Source: Bombella favorum
Lineage (GTDB): Bacteria; Pseudomonadota; Alphaproteobacteria; Acetobacterales; Acetobacteraceae
Assembly: GCF_014048475.1 (NCBI RefSeq)
Contig: NZ_NWUS01000002.1
Coordinates: 124,001-188,000, forward strand
Length of the DNA stretch: 64,000 nucleotides
Reading direction: 5' to 3'
Shown here: positions 7,701 through 18,085 of the stretch, piece after piece
How the letters are laid out: every line of letters starts with the position of its first letter
Position numbering within the stretch: the first letter of the stretch is position 1
Notes under the pieces: generated by a model
What the model saw: the letters and a program-made list of their open reading frames with translations, nothing else
Told to the model about the DNA's origin: nothing
Databases searched by the model: none
Made by a program: the position numbers and the translations under genes

Positions 7701-10085
7701 TCAGTAATCCATCGTCAGGCGGCCAAGGAACGTCCGCCCCGGTGCCGGCGTGGAATAACCACTAAATAGCGTATTGTAATTCAGACGGTTCGCCAGATTA
7801 TACCCGTTGAGGGATACCAGCCAGTGCCGCCCAAAATGATGGGAAATGACAGTGTCGAAATCCACATTAGCGGGCACCTTGGCCGTGTTGTCGTTATTCA
7901 GATACACACCCTGACGCCACGTCAGACCACCGCCGATAGTGAAGTTCCACGGCTTGCCGGGGAAGGCCTCATAAGCAGACCAAAGCGTCGCCTGATTATG
8001 CGGCACATACTGAATCTGATTATACTTCGCTCCACCATTATTACTGGATGTTTTGGGGTCATACAGGGCATAGGTTGCCGTGATATTCCAACCCGGCAGG
8101 ATTAGCCCTCCCAGAGAAAGCTCCATCCCCTGGTTACGCTGCTGGGCACCCGTATTGATGGTAGCATTAGAAACCGGATCAGTCGTCAGGGCATTGTCTT
8201 TATCCAGGCGGAAGAGCGAGATGGTCGCCCCCAGACGGTCATGCAGGAAGCTGAACTTGCTTCCCACCTCATAGAGGCGAGCATGCTGTGGCCGGTTATC
8301 CACCGACCCGCCATTCTTACCCGGCCGCACCGGCACAGCCCCACTGGTGACGTACATACCGGTTGGTGTCGTAGAGCTGGCGTAGGTGAAATAGATTGTC
8401 TGCCATGTCGTTGGCGTCAGCACGAGGCTCGCCGTGGGGTTGAAAGTATTTTTCGTCTGCGGGAAACGGCGGTCATCATTGGGTACAGGGCGGTTCTTTT
8501 CGTTTGGCGTCATGGCTGGCCCGCCGGTTATGGTGTAGCCACTCTGCCAACGATCCCAACGGAACCCACCTTTGATAGACGCCCATTTCGTCAGCCAAAT
8601 CTGATCATACAGGAAGATACCTGTATCAAAACCATAGCCATGGTTATCCGGCTTTCTACCCAGCCCGGCAATATACGGCATGTTCTTGATATTCTCTCCC
8701 CCCGGGACGCGCCTCGCCTGCGCATCCGTCACCTCATATGGGTTGGGGTGGAGTAGATTAGCCGCCGGGATAGCCTCGGCATAAACATCCTGATGACGGG
8801 AATCATGGACATATTCCATATCAAACCCAGTCACGACCTGATGTCGCAAGAAACCGGTCTTAAAGTCAGCCTGCAAAGAGGCAACATCCTGGAAGGACCA
8901 GCTATTCTGCTTATAGGGCAAGGGCACGCTATTGCCCGGCGTCGTACGATTTACCAACCCCTTGGCAAAATTACCGCCATTGATGGCATCAATACACCCT
9001 GCCCTACACACAACCTTAGAAGCCTCAAAATTGCGGCTATACTCACCGAAACGCAAGTCGTTATGGAATGTCAGATGGTCATTGAAGATGTGCTTTAACC
9101 GCAGCGTCTCCATCGTATCATCGGTATGGTTGTGGTCCTGCTGCTTGCCAAAGAAGTTGTGACGGGGCACGCCATATTCAGACAATGGCCGCCCATAGGC
9201 TGACCATTTTGTCTTGATGACAGGCATACCAAAGTCAGGCACGCTGTTGTCGGTCTGATGCGTGACCTGCAAAACAACGGTTGTCTTCGTTCCCAGCCCA
9301 AAGGCGATGGAAGGGGCGATACCCCAACGATGATCCCAGACATGGTCCCGCCCAACCACATTGTTGGAGGCTCCCAATCCTTCCAAACGGAAAGCGGTTT
9401 TGTCGTTGATGCGCTTATTTACATCCACCGTGCCACGGAAATAATCCGCAGACCCACCGCTGAAATCCACATTATAATGATCGGTGAGTGTCGGCGTCTT
9501 CGTCACGACATTGATGGCGCCGCCTGTCGTCCCATTACCGAAAACCTGTGAGGACGGCCCCTTGATAACGTTGACCGAATCATAATTGAAGCTATCACGA
9601 GCGTAGACACCAAAGTCCCGCAAGCCATCTTCATAGATGTCATTCTGTGCCGGGAATCCACGGATGAGGAACTGATCCCCATTCAAACCGCCAGCCCCTT
9701 CCCCAACGGACGCCGTAATGCCGGGGACATTGCGCAAGGCTTCATCCAGCGATTTGACGTTCTGCTGCTTGATGAGTTCACGGGGTACCACATCAATCGT
9801 CTGTGGCGTGTGCATGACATCCTGCGGCAGACGCCCCATATCGTTGCTGGCATGCATCGTATTGAATGGATGGCCGATAACATGGATGCGCTCCACATGC
9901 GTAGCCTGAACACCCTGTGTCTGTGCATCACCGCTGGGTTGCGCCGAGTGGTCTGTTCTCTGCCCTGTGGCGGGCATGGTCTCTTCCTGCGGGGAAGCGG
10001 ACGCTGCGCAGGCCCCGCCTGCCACACTCCCCAAGGTGAGCACCGCTGAAACTGGTCGGAGACACTGATGAATAAATCGACTCAT
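7701..10085 (-). CDS. fiu: TonB-dependent catecholate siderophore receptor, Fiu-like, copy 2
   Basis: This 794-residue paralogue of the neighbouring receptor has the same MSRFI signal peptide, the same TonB-box/plug region (GHPFNTMHASNDMG, FLIRGFPAQNDIYEDGLRD) and a barrel ending in tyrosine. The ATG at 10085 has AGAG 8 nt upstream and matches the start of the other copies; the longer frame adds 19 residues with no signal-like character. It differs from copy 1 mainly in the linker after the signal peptide and in barrel loops, for instance around its two loop cysteines (VVCRAGCIDA). Unlike copies 1 and 3, I find no convincing Fur box in the 300 bp upstream, so it may be regulated differently or read through from copy 3. 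Confidence 0.9.
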   Translation of the reverse strand: MSRFIHQCLRPVSAVLTLGSVAGGACAASASPQEETMPATGQRTDHSAQPSGDAQTQGVQATHVERIHVIGHPFNTMHASNDMGRLPQDVMHTPQTIDVVPRELIKQQNVKSLDEALRNVPGITASVGEGAGGLNGDQFLIRGFPAQNDIYEDGLRDFGVYARDSFNYDSVNVIKGPSSQVFGNGTTGGAINVVTKTPTLTDHYNVDFSGGSADYFRGTVDVNKRINDKTAFRLEGLGASNNVVGRDHVWDHRWGIAPSIAFGLGTKTTVVLQVTHQTDNSVPDFGMPVIKTKWSAYGRPLSEYGVPRHNFFGKQQDHNHTDDTMETLRLKHIFNDHLTFHNDLRFGEYSRNFEASKVVCRAGCIDAINGGNFAKGLVNRTTPGNSVPLPYKQNSWSFQDVASLQADFKTGFLRHQVVTGFDMEYVHDSRHQDVYAEAIPAANLLHPNPYEVTDAQARRVPGGENIKNMPYIAGLGRKPDNHGYGFDTGIFLYDQIWLTKWASIKGGFRWDRWQSGYTITGGPAMTPNEKNRPVPNDDRRFPQTKNTFNPTASLVLTPTTWQTIYFTYASSTTPTGMYVTSGAVPVRPGKNGGSVDNRPQHARLYEVGSKFSFLHDRLGATISLFRLDKDNALTTDPVSNATINTGAQQRNQGMELSLGGLILPGWNITATYALYDPKTSSNNGGAKYNQIQYVPHNQATLWSAYEAFPGKPWNFTIGGGLTWRQGVYLNNDNTAKVPANVDFDTVISHHFGRHWLVSLNGYNLANRLNYNTLFSGYSTPAPGRTFLGRLTMDY
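9516..9914 (-). repeat. Near-identical 399-nt block, copy B (pairs with 6781-7179)
   Basis: Partner of the block in receptor copy 1, with 8 differences in 399 aligned nt. The equivalent part of copy 3 (around 12180-12590) is clearly more diverged, so copies 1 and 2 share the recent exchange. Confidence 0.85.
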
Positions 10086-10394
10086 GGAACAATCTCTGTC
10101 TGAAAGGGGGTCACGCACGTCCTGAAAGGACAGCTGCTCCATAAATGCGAATAAGTCTTAATTTTAACTTTAAGAGATTCTTTCACCGGCACAGAGGGAC
10201 AGTAACTGTGTTAAAAACGACACGTTTATTTTAAAAAGTTATTTACTATCTATAGAATGGCAGTTCGTAATCGGTATAGCCAGTTAGACCTTTAGGGTGA
10301 CAATCCCCTCCTCTCACGACATCCCCATAAAAAAACTGCGCCCCTCTGATCAAAGAAGGGCGCAGCCAGAACATCGTCTGTCGTGATGGTCCGT
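10086..10394. other. Intergenic region between receptor copies 2 and 3
   Basis: 309 bp without a gene. The middle is AT-rich and probably contains the promoter of copy 2, but I see no 7-1-7 Fur-like inverted repeat. The terminator of copy 3 occupies 10329-10365. Confidence 0.45.
10329..10365 (-). terminator. Rho-independent terminator of receptor copy 3
   Basis: On the minus strand CTGCGCCC (10365-10358) pairs with GGGCGCAG (10343-10336), followed by a run of T (10335-10329). It lies 30 bases after the stop of copy 3. It should limit read-through into copy 2. Confidence 0.85.
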
Positions 10395-12755
10395 TCAGTA
10401 ATCCATGCTCAACCGCCCGAGGAAGGCACGCCCCGGTGCTGGTGTTACCCGGTTTGTAAAGAGCGAGTTATAATTGAGGCGATTGGAAAGATTGTACGCA
10501 TTCAGCGAGACAACCCAATGCCGGTTGATACGGTGCGAAATATAGGAATCAAACTCCACATTCGCCGGTACCTTAGCCGTATTGGCAAGATCCAAATACA
10601 CACCCTGACGCCACGTCAGCCCACCACCAATGGTGAAGTTCCACAGCTTGCCGGGGAAGGCCTCATAAGCAGACCAAATAGTCGCCTGATTATGCGGCAC
10701 GTACTGGATGTTCCGCCCACGATTAGCACCAGACATGACCCGAGGATCATACAAAGCGTAAGTAGCTGTCACGTTCCAGCCCGGCAGGATCACACCACCA
10801 AGGGACAGCTCCAGCCCCTGATTACGCTCCTTCACACCTGTGGCAAGTATCTGCCCAGCAACTGGATCGGCCGTCAGAGCATTATTCTTATCCAACCGGA
10901 AGAGCGAAATCGTAGCACCAAGGCGGTCATGCAGCAGACTCATCTTGGAACCAACTTCATAAAGCTGGGAGCGTTCAGGCTGGCTAGCGACCTGACCATT
11001 TACAGGGCGGATTGGCAGGGCGCCGTTTGTCACATACATACCCATCGGGGTCGTGGAGCTAGCATAGGTAAAGTAGAAGGTCTGCCAGCTATTAGGGGTG
11101 ATCAGCAGGCTAGCCGTTGGATTGATAACACCTGTCGTATCACGATAATCCAGAGCTGCAGAAGGGGCCTTCCCCAGCGGGCCACGTTGAGCTGCACTTT
11201 CCTGCCCGTCTGCGCCCCATGTCTCATACCTGGTCTGCCAACGATCCCAACGCAGCCCACCTTTGGCAGACAGCCACTTCGTGAACCATACCTGGTCGTA
11301 CAGGAACAGCCCCGTATCAAAACCATAGCCGTGGGAATCAGGCCGCCCAAGACTATAGTTGGTGTTCTTCCAGCAATTTCCAGAATCAGCACGGCATGTT
11401 GAATAAGCGTAATCATCACGCTTCGGATGATAGGTGTTCTGCCACGGGATGGCCCGGTGCGCTCCGACAGCATCATAGGCATATTGCCGCCGAGAATCCT
11501 GCACATACTCTATATCGAACCCTGTCACGAGCTGATGCCGCAGGAACCCCGTATTAAAATCCGCCTGCAAGGAGGCAACATCTTGGAAAGACCAGCTCGA
11601 CTGTTTGTACGGCATCGGCCCACCATTAAGGCCGATACCAGCCGCCGGATTAACCTTCTTATAGCCCGGGTTATAAATCTGCATTTCCGAGCATGAAGCA
11701 TTGGCACACTGCGGTGTAGAAGCCGCAAAGTCACGGCTGTACTCTCCGAAGCGGAGGTCATTATGGAATGTGAAATGCCGGTTGAAGACATGCTTCAGCC
11801 GTAACGTCTCCATTGTGTCATCACTGTTATCGTGATCTTGCGATTTGCCATAAACATTGTTCCGGGACACGCCGAAAGACGATTTCTCCGTGATCGGATG
11901 GCCTTTGACAACCGGCACACCATAATCTGGCACATTGCGGGATGTCTGATGCATGACCTGAAGAACAACGGTTGTTTTGGTGCCGATACCAAAAGAGATA
12001 GACGGCGCAATACCCCAACGATGGGAATGGACATAGTCCCGCCCCACAACCTCATTGGAGTTCGCCATCCCCTCCAGACGGAAGGCTGATGTATCCCCGA
12101 TACGTTTATTTACATCCACGACACCACGATAGAAATTGCCTGACCCACCGCTAAAGTCAGCCCCATAATGGTCACGCAATGTCGGAGTTTTGGTGATGAT
12201 ATTGATGGCACCGCCCGTTGTGCCATTCCCGAAGACCTCCGATGAGGGCCCCTTAATGACATTGACGGAATCCTGAAAGAAGCTGTCGCGAGTATAAACA
12301 CCAAAATCCCGCAAACCATCTTCATAAATATCGTTCTGTGCAGGGAAACCACGGATGAGGAACTGATCGCCACTCATCCCGCCAGCCCCCTCCCCAACCG
12401 AGGAGGTAATACCGGGAACATTCTTCAGGGCTTCATCAAGAGACTTCGCATTCTGCTGTCTGATCAGCTCCCGCGGCACGACATCAATCGTCTGTGCCGT
12501 ATGCATGACATCCTGTGGCATACGGCCCATATCGTTACTGGCATGCATCGTATTGAACGGATGACCAATAACATGAATCTGTTCAACGCCCTTGGCCTGA
12601 AGGCCCTTTCCTTCATCCGTATCCTCGGCAGGTGCCGTTGTATCCTGAGTGACATTTACCGCAGCCCCCGGCTCTGCATGAGCCCCTCCAACGACACTAC
12701 CTAATGTCAGAGCAGCTGATAATGGCTTAAGACCACTACGAATAAAACGACTCAT
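10395..12755 (-). CDS. fiu: TonB-dependent catecholate siderophore receptor, Fiu-like, copy 3
   Basis: The 786-residue receptor has the MSRFI signal peptide, a shorter acidic linker, the conserved TonB-box/plug region (GHPFNTMHASNDMG, FLIRGFPAQNDIYEDGLRD) and a barrel ending in tyrosine. It is the most diverged of the three copies. Its barrel has a cysteine-bearing loop (TPQCANASC) in the same place as loop cysteines of copies 1 and 2. The ATG at 12755 is preceded by GTGGGG; the longer frame starts with GTG and adds three residues. A near-perfect Fur box is 41 bp upstream and a strong terminator follows, so it is probably its own iron-controlled unit. Confidence 0.9.
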   Translation of the reverse strand: MSRFIRSGLKPLSAALTLGSVVGGAHAEPGAAVNVTQDTTAPAEDTDEGKGLQAKGVEQIHVIGHPFNTMHASNDMGRMPQDVMHTAQTIDVVPRELIRQQNAKSLDEALKNVPGITSSVGEGAGGMSGDQFLIRGFPAQNDIYEDGLRDFGVYTRDSFFQDSVNVIKGPSSEVFGNGTTGGAINIITKTPTLRDHYGADFSGGSGNFYRGVVDVNKRIGDTSAFRLEGMANSNEVVGRDYVHSHRWGIAPSISFGIGTKTTVVLQVMHQTSRNVPDYGVPVVKGHPITEKSSFGVSRNNVYGKSQDHDNSDDTMETLRLKHVFNRHFTFHNDLRFGEYSRDFAASTPQCANASCSEMQIYNPGYKKVNPAAGIGLNGGPMPYKQSSWSFQDVASLQADFNTGFLRHQLVTGFDIEYVQDSRRQYAYDAVGAHRAIPWQNTYHPKRDDYAYSTCRADSGNCWKNTNYSLGRPDSHGYGFDTGLFLYDQVWFTKWLSAKGGLRWDRWQTRYETWGADGQESAAQRGPLGKAPSAALDYRDTTGVINPTASLLITPNSWQTFYFTYASSTTPMGMYVTNGALPIRPVNGQVASQPERSQLYEVGSKMSLLHDRLGATISLFRLDKNNALTADPVAGQILATGVKERNQGLELSLGGVILPGWNVTATYALYDPRVMSGANRGRNIQYVPHNQATIWSAYEAFPGKLWNFTIGGGLTWRQGVYLDLANTAKVPANVEFDSYISHRINRHWVVSLNAYNLSNRLNYNSLFTNRVTPAPGRAFLGRLSMDY

Positions 12756-12795
12756 AAACCCCACCCAAGAAAGATATTGTTGGGGTTCATCTAAA

Positions 12796-12810
12796 TGATA
12801 ATCATTTTCA
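12796..12810 (-). promoter_or_regulatory. Fur box upstream of receptor copy 3
   Basis: TGATAATCATTTTCA matches the 7-1-7 Fur consensus at 13 of 14 positions and lies 41 bp before the start at 12755. The following bases (TTATAT) extend the AT-rich operator region. Iron repression of copy 3 is strongly suggested. Confidence 0.8.
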
Positions 12811-12978
12811 TTATATACTAAAGTTTAATTTAAAACCCCTGAGAGCGTACCGCTCCTCTCACTAGAAACAGCTACAACCCCCCATTTTCTGCCATATTGA
12901 GAAAAGGGAATAAGCGGATAAATCAATTAATCCGATGTAATGATATGGCTCCTCTTATGAAGAACCATAGCTCTATTC

Positions 12979-13983
12979 CTACTCGAACGCACGAGGATAG
13001 CATAGCCTGACCAAATGGCGGCGGCAGAGCAAATCATCAGGCGTACCACTCTGCTTGCAGGCTAGTTCCAGCTCTTGCGTTGCTTGTGCTGCCTGAGACA
13101 ACGCCACCAACGACCACCGCCTCATCCCTGCCAGAAACGCATCTTTACGGCGAAAGAAAACGGGCGGCTTCAACATACCCATCGCCTCCTGACGAGACTG
13201 CCCATTCTGCACCAGTAGGAAAGCTTGCTGAAACCGCTCCAACACGGACATTGTCACACGGGTAAAGGCTACAGAGGTGGCACCATCTCCCATAGCCCGC
13301 TCAAAAGCCCGATCCGCCTCCAGCCGATTTCCTGCCAAGGCAGCATAAATAGCATCATCCAACGAAGCTTGCCCGGAATCCCCTACACAAGCCTGCACAT
13401 CCTCTACACTCAAGGTGCCACCAGGCTCGCCATACAGGCGTAATTTCTCGACTTCACTGCGGACCAATGCCCGGTCATTACCCAGATGCCCCAGCAACCA
13501 GGCCATACCGTCCCGATCCATACGGATTCTATCTTCTGCCAGAAGATCCACCACCGTACGGGAAAGAGAACGCCCCTCTTCCGGATAACAGCCAATGGAG
13601 GCCACATTTTTTGCTTTTTCTGCAAACTGCCGCAATTTGGACCGGGCACCAAGCCCCTGCCCCTCCAGAACAATCAACGTATCACTCTCATGCTCCAGAA
13701 CGGCCTTTAGTGTGCCCAGAATGCCATCCTGTGCTCCTCGCAGCCAGACAACACGCCGCCCACCTGTCAAAGAAAGGGCAAGAGCCTCTTCCCCCAACCT
13801 GTCCTGTTCTTCCTCTTCTAGGCGGGCCAGCCGGAATGGGTCATCCAGATCATCCAAAACGGTCTGAACAGCCTCTTTCGCCCGCTCACGGATCAGCCCG
13901 CCGTCATCCCCATGAAGAAGAATCACACGCCAACTGCCAGCTTTCTCCAGTGTCTGTCTGACAGCCTGCGCCGTGATCTTCAC
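12979..13983 (-). CDS. holA: DNA polymerase III subunit delta
   Basis: HolA is the delta subunit of the clamp loader, which opens the beta sliding clamp during replication. The 334-residue length is normal. The N-terminal part has the family pattern (VILLHGDDGGLIRERA) and the middle part the GRRVVWLRG segment of the AAA-like domain, although delta does not itself hydrolyse ATP. Translation starts at a GTG that overlaps the lptE stop (GTGA), so it is coupled to lptE. The order leuS-lptE-holA is common in alphaproteobacteria and supports all three assignments. Confidence 0.93.
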   Translation of the reverse strand: MKITAQAVRQTLEKAGSWRVILLHGDDGGLIRERAKEAVQTVLDDLDDPFRLARLEEEEQDRLGEEALALSLTGGRRVVWLRGAQDGILGTLKAVLEHESDTLIVLEGQGLGARSKLRQFAEKAKNVASIGCYPEEGRSLSRTVVDLLAEDRIRMDRDGMAWLLGHLGNDRALVRSEVEKLRLYGEPGGTLSVEDVQACVGDSGQASLDDAIYAALAGNRLEADRAFERAMGDGATSVAFTRVTMSVLERFQQAFLLVQNGQSRQEAMGMLKPPVFFRRKDAFLAGMRRWSLVALSQAAQATQELELACKQSGTPDDLLCRRHLVRLCYPRAFE

Positions 13984-14726
13984 AGACCGTTATCCTCTTC
14001 CTCCTCCAGATTCCGGCTGTCCTCACCGGTCCGTGTGGAGGCGTTGTTATTGCTACGGCCTGTTGCATTAGCCGGGAAACCATCAACACCAAGATAGCGC
14101 AGGTCTGTCCGCTGGGTTCCGGGCAAACGATCCAGATACGGGTCCCGCCCCGGACGGATGGATTTCTCCGCTCCTAACGACTGATGCGACCGGAACCACA
14201 CAGCAACCTGCATAGTGATATCATGCGCCAGATTTTCGCCAATCCGCTTATAAAGCGTCTCGTTATTTAGCGTCTCGGCGAAATACTGCTCGATATTCAT
14301 GTTGTAGCCATCCAACGTCCGAGCATAACCCTGCGCCAGCACAGTATTCGCATCCCCAACACGATAGAGACGCCAATCTGCCCAACCAACACCACGGGTA
14401 TGACCGGATGTATTGTCCTGATGGATATCAACCGATTCAAGCGAAGCCGTAGCACTCACCTGCAAAATGTAACCCTCTGGGCGTTCCGGCCCATCGCCTG
14501 CCATTTCTTTCTGCAAGCCAAGGCGTAGCTCCTGACCGAAACGGGTCGGAATATTTGCTACGTAAACATCCTTCAGCTGATTACTGACGGCTTCATTCTT
14601 CTGTCCCGCCTGCTTGCCATAAAGAGGCTGGAAGCCACACGCTCCCAGACTGGCAAGCCCGGCCCCTGCCATCAAGACGCCGAGGCTCCAGCGGACCATC
14701 TTCCTCATCTGGGAGATATTGCTCAT
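13980..14726 (-). CDS. lptE: LPS-assembly lipoprotein LptE
   Basis: LptE is the outer-membrane lipoprotein that plugs the LptD barrel and helps insert lipopolysaccharide into the outer leaflet. The 248-residue product has a lipoprotein signal with the lipobox LGAC, Cys30 from the chosen start, followed by the family signature GFQPLYG. I chose the ATG at 14726 because GAGAGG lies just upstream; a GTG at 14738 and an ATG at 14708 are alternatives. The C-terminus is acidic and asparagine-rich and probably disordered. It sits between leuS and holA with tight spacing. Confidence 0.9.
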   Translation of the reverse strand: MSNISQMRKMVRWSLGVLMAGAGLASLGACGFQPLYGKQAGQKNEAVSNQLKDVYVANIPTRFGQELRLGLQKEMAGDGPERPEGYILQVSATASLESVDIHQDNTSGHTRGVGWADWRLYRVGDANTVLAQGYARTLDGYNMNIEQYFAETLNNETLYKRIGENLAHDITMQVAVWFRSHQSLGAEKSIRPGRDPYLDRLPGTQRTDLRYLGVDGFPANATGRSNNNASTRTGEDSRNLEEEEDNGL

Positions 14727-14740
14727 CCAGCCTCTCACAC

Positions 14741-17356
14741 TCAGCCTGCCACCACGAAATTGACGATCCGGTTCGGCACGTGAATCTCCTTGACGATCCG
14801 CTTGCCCTCCAGTGCCTTCGCCACATTCGGCTCCACTCTGGCCTGCGCCAATACGGCATCCTTCGCTTCATCTGGTGCGCATGTGATGGTGCCACGCAGC
14901 TTGCCAAGAACCTGCACAGCAATGGTCACTTTCTTGACAGCCAACAGACTTTCATCCGCTTCCGGCCAGCTCCGTTCCACCACCATCGGGCCTTCCGGCT
15001 CCAGAAGTAGCATCAGCTCTTCTGCCAGATGCGGCATCATGGGGGAGATCAGCATGGCAAGCACATAAGCAGCCTCACGGCGGGCAGCAGGCAGACCGTC
15101 TCCGTCCTTACCCTCCGCGTCACCCAGTGCAGAAGACAGCTCGTGCAGGCGGGCTACAGCCACATTCGGCGTGAAACCTTCTAGCGCCTCCGTCACGGCA
15201 GCAATCGTCCGGTGCGTTACCTGGCGCAGCTCTTCCCCGGCGGCACCGTGAGCCGCATCGGCCTTATCCTTTGCCGCCACAGCCTGAACCTGCCGGTACA
15301 AACGCTGCATGAAACGCCCAGAAGCCGCCACGCCTGCCGCCGTCCATTCCATGTCACGCTCTGGCGGGCTGTCGGACAGCACGAACCAGCGGGCCGTATC
15401 AGCCCCATAACGCTCGATGATCTCTACCGGGGACACCGTGTTCCGCTTGGATTTGGACATCTTCTCCGAGCGTCCAACCGTAACGGGATTGCCATTATCC
15501 TTACGAACAACCGCATCACCACGATGCTCAACCTCTTCCGGATAGAGCCACTGGCTCCCATCACGGTAGCTCTCATGCGTGACCATACCCTGCGTGAAGA
15601 GGCCAGCAAATGGCTCGCTCACATCCAGATGGCCGGTCTTTTTCATCGCACGAGTAAAGAAGCGGGCATAAAGCAGGTGCAGGATGGCATGTTCAATACC
15701 ACCGATATACTGATCCACAGCCAGCCAGCCATCAGCGGCTTTACGGTCGGTCGGTGTTGCTGCCTTGGGCGCTGTGAAACGAGCGAAGTACCATGAACTA
15801 TCCACGAACGTATCGCAGGTATCCGTCTCGCGCCGTGCTGCTTCACCACATTTCGGGCAGGAAACATGCTTCCATGTCGGATGATGGTCCAGCGGATTGC
15901 CTGGCGTGTCAAAGCTGACATCCTCCGGCAGCGTCACCGGCAGCTGATCTTCCGGTACGGGAACAGCCCCACAGGAGTCGCAATAAATGATGGGGATCGG
16001 GCACCCCCAATAACGCTGACGGGAGATACCCCAGTCACGCAGACGCCAGTTGGTCACCCCCTGGCCAACACCAAGCGCCTCCACCCGCTCAATAGCGGCT
16101 CGGATGGCCTCTTTCGTACTCTTCCCGCTCAGAAAACCAGAATTATAGAGCGTTGCCTCACCCGTGACGGCCTTCTTGCCCACTGTGAAGCTGGCTTCTT
16201 CCTCCCCTGCAGGCAACAGGACGGAAGGAACATCCAAACCATATTTACGGGCGAAGTCCAGATCACGCTGATCCCCACAAGGGCAGCCGAACACAGCACC
16301 CGTGCCATATTCTGTCAGAACGAAATTGGCGATCCAGACCGGAGCCGTTTGCTCCGGGTTCAACGGATTCACCACACGCAGGCCTGTGTCGAAGCCGCGC
16401 TTCTCCATCGTGCTCAACGCTTCTTCGGACGTACCGACACGCTGGCATTCTTCAACGAAGCTCTGCGCTTGCGGGTTACTCGCTGCAATCTTGCGAGCTA
16501 ACGGATGATCCGCTGCAATACCGATGAAGCTCAGACCGAATAGCGTGTCAGGCCGTGTTGTGAAGACCTCAATAGAATCCCCGTCCACATCATAACCCTG
16601 CGGTGGGTTATGCAGGCTGAAACGAACTTTCGCCCCTTCGGACCGGCCAATCCAGCGTTCCTGCATAGTGCGGACACGCTCCGGCCATTTATCCAGTTCC
16701 TTCAACCCCTCCAGAAGGGGCTCAGCAAAGTCGGTGATCTTCAAGAACCACTGGGAGAGTGTCTTCTTCTCCACCAGCGCACCAGACCGCCAACCTCGTC
16801 CATCCACGACCTGCTCATTAGCAAGCACAGTCTGGTCCACAGGGTCCCAGTTAACGGATGAATCACGCCGTTCCACCAGTCCAGCAGCCAACATATCGAG
16901 AAACAGCTTCTGCTGCTGGCCGTAATAGTCCGGCAGGCAGGTTGCGATCTCACGCTTCCAGTCCAGAGAGAAACCAAGCCGCTGGAGCGTACCACGCATA
17001 GTATCAATGTTCTGGAGGGTCCACTTACCCGGGTGCACGCCCCGTTCCCGTGCGGCATTTTCTGCAGGCAGGCCGAAGGCGTCCCAGCCCATCGGGTGCA
17101 TCACGGCATAACCACGAGCACGCCTATAGCGGGCGACAACGTCACCCAGCGTGTAGTTGCGCACATGCCCTACATGCAACTGCCCCGACGGATAGGGGAA
17201 CATTTCTAGAACATAATATTTCGGCTTATCGGCCGGGGGAACATCCGGTACGTGGAAAATGTCGGCTTCCGCCCACCGAGCCTGCCAGTGAGGCTCACGG
17301 GCATGAAAGTCGAAATTGGAAGACTCAGAAATGTTATTGGCTGTCATGTCACTCAT
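14741..17356 (-). CDS. leuS: Leucyl-tRNA synthetase
   Basis: LeuRS charges tRNA-Leu with leucine. The 871-residue protein is a normal bacterial LeuRS. The class I HIGH signature appears as HVGH at residues 61-64 ([10 protein letters not shown]) and KMSKS at 632-636, with the CP1 editing domain between them. A CxxC pair (CDSCG; CPKCG) in the middle suggests a zinc-binding insertion. An ATG at 17347 is an alternative start. It is followed 14 nt later by lptE and preceded by the DUF3576 lipoprotein gene 9 nt upstream. Confidence 0.97.
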   Translation of the reverse strand: MSDMTANNISESSNFDFHAREPHWQARWAEADIFHVPDVPPADKPKYYVLEMFPYPSGQLHVGHVRNYTLGDVVARYRRARGYAVMHPMGWDAFGLPAENAARERGVHPGKWTLQNIDTMRGTLQRLGFSLDWKREIATCLPDYYGQQQKLFLDMLAAGLVERRDSSVNWDPVDQTVLANEQVVDGRGWRSGALVEKKTLSQWFLKITDFAEPLLEGLKELDKWPERVRTMQERWIGRSEGAKVRFSLHNPPQGYDVDGDSIEVFTTRPDTLFGLSFIGIAADHPLARKIAASNPQAQSFVEECQRVGTSEEALSTMEKRGFDTGLRVVNPLNPEQTAPVWIANFVLTEYGTGAVFGCPCGDQRDLDFARKYGLDVPSVLLPAGEEEASFTVGKKAVTGEATLYNSGFLSGKSTKEAIRAAIERVEALGVGQGVTNWRLRDWGISRQRYWGCPIPIIYCDSCGAVPVPEDQLPVTLPEDVSFDTPGNPLDHHPTWKHVSCPKCGEAARRETDTCDTFVDSSWYFARFTAPKAATPTDRKAADGWLAVDQYIGGIEHAILHLLYARFFTRAMKKTGHLDVSEPFAGLFTQGMVTHESYRDGSQWLYPEEVEHRGDAVVRKDNGNPVTVGRSEKMSKSKRNTVSPVEIIERYGADTARWFVLSDSPPERDMEWTAAGVAASGRFMQRLYRQVQAVAAKDKADAAHGAAGEELRQVTHRTIAAVTEALEGFTPNVAVARLHELSSALGDAEGKDGDGLPAARREAAYVLAMLISPMMPHLAEELMLLLEPEGPMVVERSWPEADESLLAVKKVTIAVQVLGKLRGTITCAPDEAKDAVLAQARVEPNVAKALEGKRIVKEIHVPNRIVNFVVAG

Positions 17357-17365
17357 TGGATTATC

Positions 17366-17905
17366 TTATTTCCCACCGCCATTCTCGGCCCGCAGCTGAC
17401 GTGCCCGCTCCAGAATACGGGCTGTGATGTCCGCTGCTGTATTGGGGGCTGCGGGTGTATCTTCCCACTCTCCCCCATTAATGCGTGTCTGACGGAAGAC
17501 GCTCAGCCGGATAGCATCCGAACGCAAGCGGCGGTCCAATACGTAGGCAGCAATCTTGAAGCGTTCATCCTGCGCACCCGGGGGCTGGTACCAGTCTGTC
17601 AGGATGACACCCCCCTGTGCATCGGCAGAGGCCATCGGCATGAAGGAAAGCGTATCAATCGCCCCACGCCAGAGATAAGCATTCACCCCACCACGGAGCT
17701 GATCATCACCACCCTGTGCGCCACGGTCCACGCCCAGAAGATGGTTACGAGGCAGTGTCAGCGACGACGGATCGCGCGGCTTTCCACCGCAGCCAGCCAG
17801 CCCGCCAACAGTCATCACCGCCAAGAGCGACAGTACCATAGGACGGCGTAGACCGTACCAGAGGACAGAAGAACGGGATACTGGGCGTGATGATGAAAGG
17901 AACAT
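17366..17905 (-). CDS. DUF3576 domain lipoprotein
   Basis: This is a predicted outer-membrane-directed lipoprotein with the DUF3576 fold, common beside leuS in alphaproteobacteria; its role is unknown. From the ATG at 17905 the 179-residue product has a hydrophobic stretch ending in the lipobox LAGC, Cys39. That start has GCAGG 7 nt upstream. A longer frame from 17959 and a shorter one from 17839 lack ribosome binding sites. The conserved core includes NAYLWRGAIDTLSFMP and VLDRRLRSDAIRLSVFRQ. It is the first gene of the leuS-lptE-holA group, so a link to envelope assembly is plausible but unproven. Confidence 0.85.
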   Translation of the reverse strand: MFLSSSRPVSRSSVLWYGLRRPMVLSLLAVMTVGGLAGCGGKPRDPSSLTLPRNHLLGVDRGAQGGDDQLRGGVNAYLWRGAIDTLSFMPMASADAQGGVILTDWYQPPGAQDERFKIAAYVLDRRLRSDAIRLSVFRQTRINGGEWEDTPAAPNTAADITARILERARQLRAENGGGK

Positions 17906-18085
17906 GGGCAAACCTGCAAAGGCCGTGCCAGGGCCGGTCTTGAACAAGGCTTCCAGCATGGCAGGGGTGGAAGCGTCGACTGTCAGAACAATCCCTTCTT
18001 ATCGTGTTCCCCCTCATAGGCCAAGGGACATGGTACGGTGACAGGCTTGCGAAAGTGTAAAAAAAACGCTAGCTAGATGCTGCGT

